Shown here: piece by piece, positions 7,590 through 14,840 of the stretch
Layout: each line of letters begins with the position of its first letter
Position numbering within the stretch: the first letter of the stretch is position 1
Assembly (NCBI GenBank): GCA_045636545.1
Contig: JAZTXR010000108.1
Span: forward strand, 1-18,408
From: HGM04593 sp045636545
GTDB taxonomy: Bacteria > Bacteroidota > Bacteroidia > Bacteroidales > Bacteroidaceae
Direction of reading: 5' to 3'
Length of the DNA stretch: 18,408 nt
Made by a program: the position numbers and the translations under genes
Notes under the pieces: generated by a model
Told to the model about the DNA's origin: nothing
The model's database searches: none
The model's input: the letters and a program-made list of their open reading frames with translations, nothing else

Positions 7590-8918
7590 GTGAAAAACGA
7601 CAAGAAACTGTTCATAGAGACATACGGCTGCCAGATGAACCTTGCTGACAGCGAAGTGATAGGTTCGATACTCAAAGTGGCGGGCTACAATGTGTGCGGG
7701 AGCATTGACGAGGCCGACCTGATACTGCTCAACACCTGTTCGATACGCGACAATGCCGAGCAGAAGATATATGGCCGTCTGGACCAGCTGAACGCGGCAC
7801 GCCGCGGCAAAAGCACAATGATTGGCGTGGTGGGCTGCATGGCCGAGAGGGTAAAGGAAGAGCTTATCAAGAACTACAAGGTGAACATCGTGGCCGGCCC
7901 CGACACATACCTCTCGCTCCCCGAGCTGATTGCACAGGCCGAACTGGGACACCCGGCAATGAACATCGAGCTGTCGACCACCGAGACATACCGCGACATC
8001 ATCCCCATGCGCATCTGCAGCGGCAAGGTATCGGGCTATATCTCCATCATGCGAGGCTGCAACAACTTCTGCCACTACTGCGTGGTCCCCTACACACGTG
8101 GACGTGAAAGAAGCCGTGACGTGCAGAGCATCCTGAACGAGGTGGATGACCTTGTAGCAAAGGGATTCAAGGAGATTATCCTGTTGGGGCAAAATGTAAA
8201 TTCCTACCATTTCATCGCAGAAAATGGCGAGGAGACCACATTCCCGCAGCTATTGCGCCGCGTTGCACAGCACAGCCCACAGACACGCATACGCTTTACC
8301 ACATCGCACCCCAAGGATATGAGCGACGAGACACTGCATGTCATTGCCCAGGAACCCAACGTGTGCAAGAGCATCCACCTGCCCGTGCAGAGCGGAAGCA
8401 GCACAATGTTGAAGGCCATGAACCGCAAATACACACGCGAGTGGTACCTTGACCGCATTGAGGCCATACGCCGCATAGTACCCGACTGCGGTATCTCGAC
8501 CGACATAATCGCCGGGTTCTGCGGAGAGACCGAGGATGACCACCAGGAGACATTGTCGCTGATGAGATACTGCTCATACGATGCAGCATTCATGTTCAAA
8601 TACTCGGAGCGCCCGGGCACATTCGCAAGCCGCCACATGAAAGACGACATTGAGGATGGCGAGAAGGTGCGCCGCCTGAACGAAATCATCGCACTGCAAC
8701 AGGAGTGCAGTGCCGACAACAACCGCAAATGCATCGGCCAGACATACGAGGTGCTCATCGAGGGTATATCGAAGCGCTCGAAGGAGCAGTTCTATGGCCG
8801 CACAGAACAGAACCGCACAGCGGTATTCGACCGCAAGGGCTACAGGATAGGCGATTTTGTAAAGGTAAAAATCAACGGCTCGACAGCCGCCACGCTTTTA
8901 GGAGAAATCGTTGACTAA
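7590..8918 (+). CDS. miaB: tRNA-2-methylthio-N6-dimethylallyladenosine synthase MiaB
   Basis: This radical-SAM methylthiotransferase adds the 2-methylthio group to i6A37 of tRNAs that read UNN codons. With the GTG start the product is 442 residues. The N-terminal UPF0004 domain carries cluster cysteines C14 (ETYGCQMN), C50 (NTCSIRDNA) and C83 (GCMAERV). The radical-SAM motif follows at C157, C161 and C164 (MRGCNNFCHYCVVPYTRGRE). A C-terminal TRAM domain spans about 378-440. The frame stays open upstream to 7329, but that part overlaps the divergent glycosyltransferase and its promoter and does not look like family sequence. GTG at 7590 puts the conserved KKLFIETYGC just after the start; ATG at 7521 is the alternative. 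It is monocistronic and ends at a strong terminator. Confidence 0.95.
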   Translation: MKNDKKLFIETYGCQMNLADSEVIGSILKVAGYNVCGSIDEADLILLNTCSIRDNAEQKIYGRLDQLNAARRGKSTMIGVVGCMAERVKEELIKNYKVNIVAGPDTYLSLPELIAQAELGHPAMNIELSTTETYRDIIPMRICSGKVSGYISIMRGCNNFCHYCVVPYTRGRERSRDVQSILNEVDDLVAKGFKEIILLGQNVNSYHFIAENGEETTFPQLLRRVAQHSPQTRIRFTTSHPKDMSDETLHVIAQEPNVCKSIHLPVQSGSSTMLKAMNRKYTREWYLDRIEAIRRIVPDCGISTDIIAGFCGETEDDHQETLSLMRYCSYDAAFMFKYSERPGTFASRHMKDDIEDGEKVRRLNEIIALQQECSADNNRKCIGQTYEVLIEGISKRSKEQFYGRTEQNRTAVFDRKGYRIGDFVKVKINGSTAATLLGEIVD

Positions 8919-8920
8919 AC

Positions 8921-8962
8921 AAAAAACTGGAGCAATACCATTTGGTGTTGCTCCAGTTTTTT
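8921..8962. terminator. Bidirectional terminator between miaB and the PspC gene
   Basis: A 15-bp stem (ACTGGAGCAATACCA at 8926-8940 with TGGTGTTGCTCCAGT at 8943-8957, one G-T pair) is flanked by AAAAA on the left and TTTTT on the right. It therefore has a U-run in both directions and serves the convergent genes. Confidence 0.9.
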
Positions 8963-8977
8963 AACCATATAAGAATG

Positions 8978-9199
8978 TCACTTACCCAAGCGTTTGTTCA
9001 TGCGCTCTTCATAAGAGATTTTCTGTTCAGGAAGTATAAAGAAGAGTATAAAATAGAGCAATACTCCAACACCACCGAACAAGACAGCCACAAGCCACGC
9101 AATACGCACCATTTTAGCATCCAAACCAAAAAAATCGGCAACTCCGGCACAAACCCCGCCAATAACACGGTTATTAGTAGAACGACACAATCTTCCCAT
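8978..9199 (-). CDS. PspC-domain small membrane protein
   Basis: This 73-residue protein is a single PspC domain. RLCRSTNNRVIGGVCAGVADFFGLD (3-27) is the classic N-terminal signature and is followed by one hydrophobic segment (about 32-56) and a short basic tail. PspC domains in proteobacteria take part in the phage-shock response to inner-membrane stress; stand-alone short PspC proteins are common in Bacteroidota with no assigned role. A TATTTTTG element lies at 9243-9236 on the minus strand upstream, without a clear TTTG partner. It is convergent with miaB. Confidence 0.88.
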   Translation of the reverse strand: MGRLCRSTNNRVIGGVCAGVADFFGLDAKMVRIAWLVAVLFGGVGVLLYFILFFILPEQKISYEERMNKRLGK

Positions 9200-9279
9200 T
9201 TTCTTTCAAATTATTTTTTATCATTTAAATTTTCGCAAAAATAGTAAACTTCCGCCTTTAAAAGTGTTAAAAATTGTAA

Positions 9280-9303
9280 TTTTACCTGTTTTTATAGGTA
9301 AAA
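9280..9303. repeat. 8-bp inverted repeat between divergent genes
   Basis: TTTTACCT (9280-9287) and AGGTAAAA (9296-9303) form a perfect inverted repeat with an 8-nt spacer. It lies in the A/T-rich 196-bp gap between the PspC gene (minus) and the methyltransferase gene (plus). It could be an operator or a small hairpin; nothing more can be said from sequence. Confidence 0.4.
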
Positions 9304-9339
9304 AATCAAAACAGGAGAACAATTTCGCCATAAATGGTA

Positions 9340-9347
9340 TATTTTTG
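9340..9347 (+). promoter_or_regulatory. Possible -7 element for the methyltransferase-ftsX-folK run
   Basis: TATTTTTG matches TAnnTTTG and lies 49 bp before the methyltransferase ATG. No TTTG is found at the right distance upstream, so the promoter is only half-supported. It is the best candidate for the seven-gene run that follows. Confidence 0.4.
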
Positions 9348-9395
9348 TAACATATTTAGGGAGAGTGTGCCCAGACGATAAACAAAACAGGAACA

Positions 9396-10295
9396 ATGAC
9401 CGTAATAACCCACGACAAATGCCCGCTATGCAACAGCAAAGATATTGGAAAACGCTTTGCCTGCGTTGACAATTTTGCCACAGGAGAGCGGTTCGACATT
9501 GTCGAATGCGCCGGTTGCGGGCTTGTGTTCACACAGAATTTCCCCGATGAAAAGGAGATAGGCCGGTATTACGAATCGCCGTCATACATATCCCACAGCA
9601 ACACGGACAAGGGAATAGTCAACCGTATGTACCACATTGTGCGCAGGATAATGCTGCATAGCAAGGCACGGAAAGTGGAGAAGCTCGCCAACAGCAGAAG
9701 CGGCAGACTGCTTGACTATGGAGCAGGCACCGGACACTTCGCACGCCTTATGCAATCACGCGGTTGGAATGTCACCGCAATTGAGAAGAGCGACAAGGCG
9801 CGTGAACTGGCATTCAGGGAGTTCGGTTTTGAGATGCAGCCGGTTGAAGCCTTGGCGGCAATAAAAGAGAAGGAACTTGATGTTGTCACAATGTGGCACG
9901 TTATGGAGCACATACAGGAGCCCGACAGGATGTGGGACGAACTGCACCGCACACTCGCCGACAGAGGCGTTGCAATAATCGCAGTACCCAACTGTTCCTC
10001 ATACGATGCACAGAAGTACAAGGAACATTGGGCTGCGTATGATGTGCCAAGACACCTGTGGCACTTCACCCCGAGCACCATTGCGCTTTGGGCAGGGAAA
10101 CACGGCTTCACGCTCGAGAAGCAATACACAATGCCCTTTGACGGGTTCTATATATCGATGCTCAGCGAGCAGTACAAAGGCTCGTGCCTGCACACGGTAA
10201 AAGGCTTTTGGAATGGTTTGAAGGGATGGTTTGCACAGTGCAGAAGAGACAGTGCAAGCAGTTCCATAATATATGTATTCAGGAAAAAGAGATGA
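9396..10295 (+). CDS. Class I SAM-dependent methyltransferase with N-terminal zinc ribbon
   Basis: This 299-residue protein starts with a four-cysteine knuckle (C9, C12, C38, C41; CPLC and CAGC), the kind of zinc ribbon often placed before Methyltransf_11/23 domains. The Rossmann-type domain follows, with SAM-binding motif LLDYGAGTGHFA (105-116), acidic E130 after the second strand (NVTAIEKS), and MWHVMEHIQEP as the motif IV-V region. The C-terminus (HLWHFTPSTIALWAGKHGF) resembles methyltransferases that act on glycolipid or quinone-like substrates. The substrate is unknown. Its stop overlaps the ftsX start by 4 nt (ATGA), so the two are translationally coupled. It heads a packed operon of envelope and tRNA-modification genes. 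Confidence 0.85.
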   Translation: MTVITHDKCPLCNSKDIGKRFACVDNFATGERFDIVECAGCGLVFTQNFPDEKEIGRYYESPSYISHSNTDKGIVNRMYHIVRRIMLHSKARKVEKLANSRSGRLLDYGAGTGHFARLMQSRGWNVTAIEKSDKARELAFREFGFEMQPVEALAAIKEKELDVVTMWHVMEHIQEPDRMWDELHRTLADRGVAIIAVPNCSSYDAQKYKEHWAAYDVPRHLWHFTPSTIALWAGKHGFTLEKQYTMPFDGFYISMLSEQYKGSCLHTVKGFWNGLKGWFAQCRRDSASSSIIYVFRKKR

Positions 10296-11152
10296 AGAGA
10301 CCTATTGTCAACATACAGACCTTGAGCGTGTACATAAGCACCACACTTGTGCTGCTGCTTCTTGGCATCATGGGCATACTGTTTGTGAGCGGACAGGCTG
10401 TATCAAACAGGATAAAGGAGAATTTCAACATGACCGTCGTCATAGACCGCACGGTCGAGGAAGAGGCTATACAAAAACTGCAGAAGAGAATCAACGCAAA
10501 GGAGTATGTTCTTGAAAGCAGATACATATCGAAAGAGGAAGCCCTGGACGATGCGAAGGAGAGCCTTGGTGCCGACCCCATGGAACTGCTGGGTTCGAAC
10601 CCGTACGAGGCCGAGATTGAACTGAACCTGAAGAAGGAGTTCTCGAGCGTGGAGAGGATGACGGAGATTGAGAAAGAGCTGTTGAAGTACAAGGAGGTAA
10701 CCGAAGTGATATACCACAAAGGGCACATTGACACCGTAAACCGCAACATAAAGAAGGTGGCACTGCTGCTGCTCACCCTGCTGGTGCTCCTCACCGTGAT
10801 ATCGTGGTCACTGATAAGCAACCTTGTGCGCCTGTCGATATACGCAAAGAGATTCCTGCTGCACACGATGAAGCTCGTAGGTGCAAGATGGGGATTCATC
10901 AGGCGACCGTTCCTGTTGCACAATATGTGGATAGGGCTGGCTGCCGGAATAATAGCAGACGGCCTGCTGGCAGCGGCAATATATATGCTGCAACAGCGTT
11001 CACCCGAATTGACAGCACTGTTACCCGCGAGAGAGCTTGCCATTGTCGGCGCCGCGGTAATTGCATTCGGAATGTTGATATGCACCCTTTGCGCATTCCG
11101 CTCGGTGAACCGTTTCCTGCGCATGCGCAACAACGACCTCTATTTCATTTGA
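10292..11152 (+). CDS. ftsX: Cell division protein FtsX
   Basis: This is the membrane subunit of the FtsEX ABC-type complex, which links cytokinesis to peptidoglycan hydrolases. The 286-residue product has the FtsX topology. A short cytosolic N-terminus precedes TM1 (about 12-34). A large periplasmic domain (about 35-154, rich in charged helices) comes next, then three C-terminal membrane segments (about 156-178, 212-233, 248-270). The cytosolic loop between the first two of these contains the family signature HTMKLVGARWGFIRRPF (191-207). The frame is open further upstream (to 10184), but the ATG at 10292 has an AGGAAAAAGAG ribosome-binding region and gives the standard N-terminus. ftsE is not in this window; Bacteroidota often keep it elsewhere. 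Confidence 0.93.
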   Translation: MKRPIVNIQTLSVYISTTLVLLLLGIMGILFVSGQAVSNRIKENFNMTVVIDRTVEEEAIQKLQKRINAKEYVLESRYISKEEALDDAKESLGADPMELLGSNPYEAEIELNLKKEFSSVERMTEIEKELLKYKEVTEVIYHKGHIDTVNRNIKKVALLLLTLLVLLTVISWSLISNLVRLSIYAKRFLLHTMKLVGARWGFIRRPFLLHNMWIGLAAGIIADGLLAAAIYMLQQRSPELTALLPARELAIVGAAVIAFGMLICTLCAFRSVNRFLRMRNNDLYFI

Positions 11153-11173
11153 CATTAACAGACAGTATATATT

Positions 11174-11413
11174 ATGGACAAAAAGAACTTTGCATTCGGT
11201 AAATGGAACTACATACTGCTTGCTGTGGGTGTAGCGGCCATCATCCTTGGCTTTGCACTAATGACCGGCCCCGGCTCCACCGAGACACATTTCGAGCCCG
11301 ACATCTTCAGTTTCAGGAGAATAAAGCTCGCCCCTACAATCTGTTTCTCGGGATTCATCTTCGTAATCATAGCAATCATGCACAAATCAAAGAACAAGAC
11401 AGAACAAAAATAA
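11174..11413 (+). CDS. DUF3098 membrane protein
   Basis: This 79-residue protein has two predicted membrane segments (about 12-31 and 52-70) joined by a short loop (GPGSTETHFEPDIFSFRRIKLAP). The pattern FGKWNYILLAVGV...P.IFSFRR is the DUF3098 hallmark. The family is restricted to Bacteroidota and almost always lies between ftsX and uppP, as here, which hints at an envelope or division role. Its function is not established. It starts 21 bp after ftsX and ends 15 bp before uppP, in the same operon. Confidence 0.85.
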   Translation: MDKKNFAFGKWNYILLAVGVAAIILGFALMTGPGSTETHFEPDIFSFRRIKLAPTICFSGFIFVIIAIMHKSKNKTEQK

Positions 11414-11428
11414 ACCAATAATTGTATT

Positions 11429-12277
11429 ATGGACATACTTGACACCATTATCATTGCCATCGTAGAGGGCTTGACAGAGTTTCTGCCGGTATCATCGACA
11501 GGACACATGATTATTACCCAGAACATTCTGGGTGTAGAGAGCACACCTTTTGTAAAGGCCTTCACCTTTATAATACAGTTCGGCGCCATACTCTCTGTCG
11601 TGATTCTCTATTGGAAACGTTTCTTCAAGCTGAACCAGACCCCGGCACCCGAGGGAGCAAGTGCATTCAAGCGTTTCCTGCACAAATATGATTTCTACTG
11701 GAAACTGTTTGTAGCCTTCATTCCGGCAGCAGTGCTTGGCCTCCTGTTCAGCGATGCCATTGATGCGATGCTGGAGAGCGTGGTGGTAGTGGCAGTGACA
11801 CTCATCCTGGGAGGTATATTCATGCTCTTCTCGGACAGGATATTCAGCAAGGGCAGCGAAAAGACCGAGCTGACCGAGAAACGCGCGTTCTTCATCGGTC
11901 TGTTCCAGTGCATTTCAATGATACCGGGTGTTTCACGCTCAATGGCAACCATAGTCGGCGGTATGGCACAGAAGCTCACACGCAAGGCTGCCGCCGAGTT
12001 CTCATTCTTCCTTGCAGTGCCCACAATGCTTGCCGCCACACTGTTCAAGATGCTGAAGATTTTCACAGAGGAGGACGGCGCACAGATTCTGAAGGACAAC
12101 CTCGACACACTCATCATTGGAAATGTTGTGGCATTCATTGTCGCAATGCTTGCAATAAAGTTCTTCATAAATTTTGTAACAAAGTACGGTTTCAAGGCAT
12201 TCGGATGGTACAGAATCATCGTTGGCGGTGTCATCCTCATAATGCTGCTGACCGGACATAATCTCACTATAGCATAA
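11429..12277 (+). CDS. uppP: Undecaprenyl-diphosphatase UppP (BacA)
   Basis: This integral membrane enzyme dephosphorylates undecaprenyl diphosphate, recycling the lipid carrier for peptidoglycan and other surface polymers. Its overexpression in other bacteria gives bacitracin resistance. The 282-residue product has both family signatures. EGLTEFLPVSSTGH lies at 13-26 (E13, E17 and H26 match the active-site residues of the E. coli enzyme) and PGVSRSMAT at 166-174 (R170). The remainder is mostly hydrophobic, with about eight membrane segments, ending in a C-terminal hydrophobic helix. Its TAA stop shares one base with the truB ATG (TAATG), suggesting coupled translation. Confidence 0.97.
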   Translation: MDILDTIIIAIVEGLTEFLPVSSTGHMIITQNILGVESTPFVKAFTFIIQFGAILSVVILYWKRFFKLNQTPAPEGASAFKRFLHKYDFYWKLFVAFIPAAVLGLLFSDAIDAMLESVVVVAVTLILGGIFMLFSDRIFSKGSEKTELTEKRAFFIGLFQCISMIPGVSRSMATIVGGMAQKLTRKAAAEFSFFLAVPTMLAATLFKMLKIFTEEDGAQILKDNLDTLIIGNVVAFIVAMLAIKFFINFVTKYGFKAFGWYRIIVGGVILIMLLTGHNLTIA

Positions 12278-12960
12278 TGGATTTTGTTGCAGGAGAGATA
12301 ATTGCGATAAACAAACCCTATACTTGGACCTCGTTCCAGATAGTGAACAAGATACGCTACCACCTGAGCCGCAAGTACGGCATAAAGAGATTCAAGGTGG
12401 GGCACGCGGGAACACTCGACCCTTTGGCTTCGGGCGTGCTGTTGCTATGCACTGGAAAGGCGACCAAAAGGATTGAAGAGCTGCAGAAAGAGACAAAGGA
12501 GTACGAGGCCGAGATAATGCTTGGTGCCACCACACCGTCGTTTGACATGGAACATCCCGTGGATGCCAGATACCCATACGAACACATCACAAGAGAGATG
12601 GTCGAGGAGACACTGAAGCAGTTCGTGGGCAATATAGCCCAACGCCCGCCGCTCTTTTCGGCCTGCAAGGTCGATGGCAAGCGCGCATATGACCTTGCAA
12701 GAAAGGGCAGCGACATGCAGCTTGAACCAAAACAGATACGTATCGACTCGATAGAACTGTTGGAGTGCGAGTTGCCCAAGATAAGGATTAGGGTTGTCTG
12801 CGGCAAGGGAACATACATCCGTTCACTGGCACGCGACATCGGCATGGCACTTGAGAGCGGAGGCTACCTCACAGACCTTGTACGCACCCGCATTGGAGAG
12901 TATAGAATAGAGAATTGTATAACACCGGACTTGTTCCAAGAATGGCTTGAAAAACAATGA
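12277..12960 (+). CDS. truB: tRNA pseudouridine(55) synthase TruB
   Basis: This enzyme isomerises U55 in the T-loop of most tRNAs to pseudouridine. The 227-residue product has the catalytic motif VGHAGTLDPLASGVL (41-55) with nucleophile D48, an N-terminal INKPYTWTS, KVDGKRAYDLAR (131-142), CGKGTYIRSLARDIG (175-189) and LVRTRIG (201-207). It is much shorter than E. coli TruB (314) because the C-terminal PUA-type domain is missing. That is usual for Bacteroidota, not a truncation. It overlaps uppP by one base at its start and queA by 4 nt (ATGA) at its end, if queA starts at 12957. Confidence 0.96.
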   Translation: MDFVAGEIIAINKPYTWTSFQIVNKIRYHLSRKYGIKRFKVGHAGTLDPLASGVLLLCTGKATKRIEELQKETKEYEAEIMLGATTPSFDMEHPVDARYPYEHITREMVEETLKQFVGNIAQRPPLFSACKVDGKRAYDLARKGSDMQLEPKQIRIDSIELLECELPKIRIRVVCGKGTYIRSLARDIGMALESGGYLTDLVRTRIGEYRIENCITPDLFQEWLEKQ

Positions 12961-14060
12961 ACCCAATTACAGAAGAAAATTTTAGTATAAGCGGACAGCA
13001 CATGAAGCTGTCACAGTTCAAATACAAGTTGCCCGAGGAGCGCATTGCGCTCTACCCGGCCGATTACCGCGACGAGTCGCGCCTTCTTGTGCTCCACAAG
13101 AAGACCGGCGAGATTGAGCACCGCATCTTCAAGGAGGTAATCAACTACTTCGACGAGAAGGATGTCTTTGTGATGAATGACAGCAAGGTGTTCCCCGCAC
13201 GCCTCTATGGCAACAAGGAGAAGACCAATGCAATGATTGAGGTGTTCCTGCTGCGCGAACTCAACGAGGAGTTCCGACTGTGGGACGTACTCGTCGACCC
13301 CGCACGCAAGATACGCATCGGCAACAAGCTCTACTTTGGCGAGGACAACTCAATGGTGGCCGAGGTCATTGACAACACCACCTCGCGCGGCCGCACACTG
13401 CGTTTCCTCTATGACGGCCCGCACGACGAGTTCAAGAAGGCACTCTATGCACTCGGCGTGGCTCCATTGCCCGAGGATTTCAAGCGCCTGCGCAAGGAAG
13501 AGCCCGAGGATCTGCTGAACTTCCAGACCTACTTTGCAAAGAAAGAGGGTTCGGTTACCGCATCGTTCGCCGGCCTGCATTTTACACGCGAGCTGATGAA
13601 GAGAATGGAAATCAGAGGCATAGACACCGCTTTCGTCACAATGCATACTGGCCTTGGCAGCTTCCGCGAGATTGACGTGGAAGACCTCACAAAGCACAAG
13701 ATGGACAGCGACCTAATCAGTGTAGACACCGATGCCGTACAGGCCATAAACAAGGCTAAAGCCGAAGGCCGCAGAATTTGCGCTGTGGGCACATCGGTGC
13801 AGCGCGTGCTGGAGACAGCTGCCCTGACAGGAGGTATGCTAAAGGAGTATGACGGCTGGACAAGCAAGTTCATCTTCCCCGAGTACAACTTCCAGATTGC
13901 GAACTCAATGATTGCCAATTTCTACGCGCCATACTCTACAATGCTCATGCTCACCACTGCGTTCGGCGGCTATGACAATGTGATGAACGCATACAATGTG
14001 GCACTTGAGGAGGGCTACCGTTTCGGGCTCTATGGTGATGCAATGCTCATCATTGACTAA
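12957..14060 (+). CDS. queA: S-adenosylmethionine:tRNA ribosyltransferase-isomerase QueA
   Basis: This enzyme transfers and isomerises the ribosyl group of SAM onto preQ1 in tRNA, making epoxyqueuosine, a late step of queuosine synthesis at wobble position 34. With the first ATG the product is 367 residues. Conserved parts are LPEERIALYPADYRDESRLL (25-44), VFVMNDSKVFPARL (70-83), SVTASFAGLHFT (199-210) and VTMHTGLGSF (227-236). The start is uncertain. ATG at 12957 overlaps the truB stop as ATGA, like other junctions here. ATG at 13002 (residue 16, MKLSQFKYKLP) matches the usual family N-terminus, and the first 15 residues look unlike the family. The C-terminal part is complete. Confidence 0.95.
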   Translation: MNPITEENFSISGQHMKLSQFKYKLPEERIALYPADYRDESRLLVLHKKTGEIEHRIFKEVINYFDEKDVFVMNDSKVFPARLYGNKEKTNAMIEVFLLRELNEEFRLWDVLVDPARKIRIGNKLYFGEDNSMVAEVIDNTTSRGRTLRFLYDGPHDEFKKALYALGVAPLPEDFKRLRKEEPEDLLNFQTYFAKKEGSVTASFAGLHFTRELMKRMEIRGIDTAFVTMHTGLGSFREIDVEDLTKHKMDSDLISVDTDAVQAINKAKAEGRRICAVGTSVQRVLETAALTGGMLKEYDGWTSKFIFPEYNFQIANSMIANFYAPYSTMLMLTTAFGGYDNVMNAYNVALEEGYRFGLYGDAMLIID

Positions 14061-14063
14061 GCA

Positions 14064-14543
14064 ATGGCAACAATATACCTTGGTTTAGGAACAAACATTG
14101 GTAACAAGAATGAGAACCTTATGCGAGCGATAGAAGAGCTATCGCTCGCACTTGGTTCATGCACGGCATGCTCCTCTTTCATTGAGACAGCGCCGTGGGG
14201 GTTCAATAGCGAGAACAGCTTCCTCAACTGCGCCGCTGCATTCGAGACGACACTGACACCACAGCAACTGCTCGACACCACAGAGAGGATTGAACGCGAA
14301 CTGGGGCGCACAACAAAATCAAGTGGTGGAATATACCACGACCGTGTCATTGACATCGATATCCTGCTCTACGGCAGTGAAACAGTTGAAACGCCGCGCC
14401 TCACCATCCCCCACCCGCTCATGCACAAGCGCGATTTTGTCCTTGAGCCGTTAGCGCAGATTGCGCCGCACACAATCCACCCCATAACAGGCAAAAGTAT
14501 AGAGCAACTGAAGGCCGGACTCAACAGCAACCAAAAAAGTTAA
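14064..14543 (+). CDS. folK: 2-amino-4-hydroxy-6-hydroxymethyldihydropteridine pyrophosphokinase (HPPK)
   Basis: This enzyme transfers pyrophosphate from ATP to 6-hydroxymethyl-7,8-dihydropterin in folate synthesis. The 159-residue product matches HPPK length. It has the N-terminal YLGLGTNIGNK (5-15), SSFIETAPWGF (37-47), and the signature HDRVIDIDILLYG (92-104). There D97 and D99 correspond to the magnesium-binding Asp95 and Asp97 of the E. coli enzyme. It then has IPHPLMHKRDFVLEPL (115-130). It starts 3 bp after queA and is the last gene of this run. Residues 20-29 are encoded by a perfect 12-bp inverted repeat (14122-14150), which is unusual inside a gene. With folE at 2974-3552, two folate enzymes lie in this window but in separate operons. 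Confidence 0.96.
   Translation: MATIYLGLGTNIGNKNENLMRAIEELSLALGSCTACSSFIETAPWGFNSENSFLNCAAAFETTLTPQQLLDTTERIERELGRTTKSSGGIYHDRVIDIDILLYGSETVETPRLTIPHPLMHKRDFVLEPLAQIAPHTIHPITGKSIEQLKAGLNSNQKS
14122..14150. repeat. Perfect 12-bp inverted repeat inside folK
   Basis: TGCGAGCGATAG (14122-14133) and CTATCGCTCGCA (14139-14150) are exact complements with loop AAGAG. They encode residues 20-29 (MRAIEELSLA) of FolK in frame. The hairpin would form in both DNA strands and in mRNA. The codons used (CGA, ATA, CTA, TCG) look atypical for this gene cluster. Confidence 0.85.
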
Positions 14544-14602
14544 AAAAGATTGCTTCAAAGAAAAAACATGCCCAACGTATGAGCCAATAGACAAAAAACC
14601 AT

Positions 14603-14610
14603 TACCTTTG
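14603..14610 (+). promoter_or_regulatory. Putative metK promoter (-7 element)
   Basis: TACCTTTG is a full TAnnTTTG match, the same octamer as in the rRNA promoter at the left edge. No good TTTG lies 19-22 bp upstream. It would give a leader of about 225 nt that contains the SAM-II-like element. Confidence 0.55.
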
Positions 14611-14640
14611 CACAAAATCAAGGCCTGTCAAAGGCTGTAT

Positions 14641-14690
14641 GTGGAGAGATTTGACTGCTTGCAACCACGGTAAAAAATGCTAAAAGCCCC
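14641..14690 (+). ncRNA. SAM-II-like riboswitch in the metK leader
   Basis: The segment has the SAM-II (SAM-alpha) layout. A P1 stem GTGG (14641-14644) pairs with CCAC (14665-14668). The loop begins GATTTGACTG (14648-14657) and runs into TTGCAA before the P1 3' arm. Then CGGTAAAAAATGCTAAAAGCC (14668-14688) provides the A-rich stretch and the pseudoknot partner. The known SAM-II metX aptamer has GAUUUAAC, UUGCAA, UAAAUGUAGCUAAAA in the same order, so the correspondence is close. The ligand would be S-adenosylmethionine, the product of the downstream metK, giving feedback control. Odd: the aptamer ends about 150 nt before the metK start. The class is recognised by eye, not by a covariance model. 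Confidence 0.8.
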
Positions 14691-14840
14691 ATCAGAGGGC
14701 ATTTGCAAAGGCACTTCACCGGCATTAATATCCCACACACGGTTCTTTCATCAGGCTTGTTATCCAACAGGCAAATTATTAACTACGCCCTGCGCGCGAC
14801 ATAAGATTACTGGAACAACCGGGGCACAAAACACACTACT
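14691..14840 (+). promoter_or_regulatory. metK leader downstream of the aptamer
   Basis: This 150-nt untranslated stretch shows no convincing gene and no U-run terminator. At its start, GGGCATTT (14697-14704) can pair with CCC (14687-14689) and AAATG (14675-14679) of the aptamer. That would bury the GCTAAAA pseudoknot strand, a possible alternative fold for switching. No Shine-Dalgarno precedes the ATG at 14841. Confidence 0.4.

Noticed and set aside
10279..11133. Open frame of 284 codons on the minus strand opposite ftsX
   Set aside because: It is a serine-rich antisense translation of a clear FtsX gene with no domain features.
14641..14690. SAM-I (S-box) riboswitch
   Set aside because: The GCAACC-like and AATGCTAAA parts suggest the SAM-I clan at first glance. 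However, there is no four-way junction or kink-turn, and the order and length fit SAM-II better.
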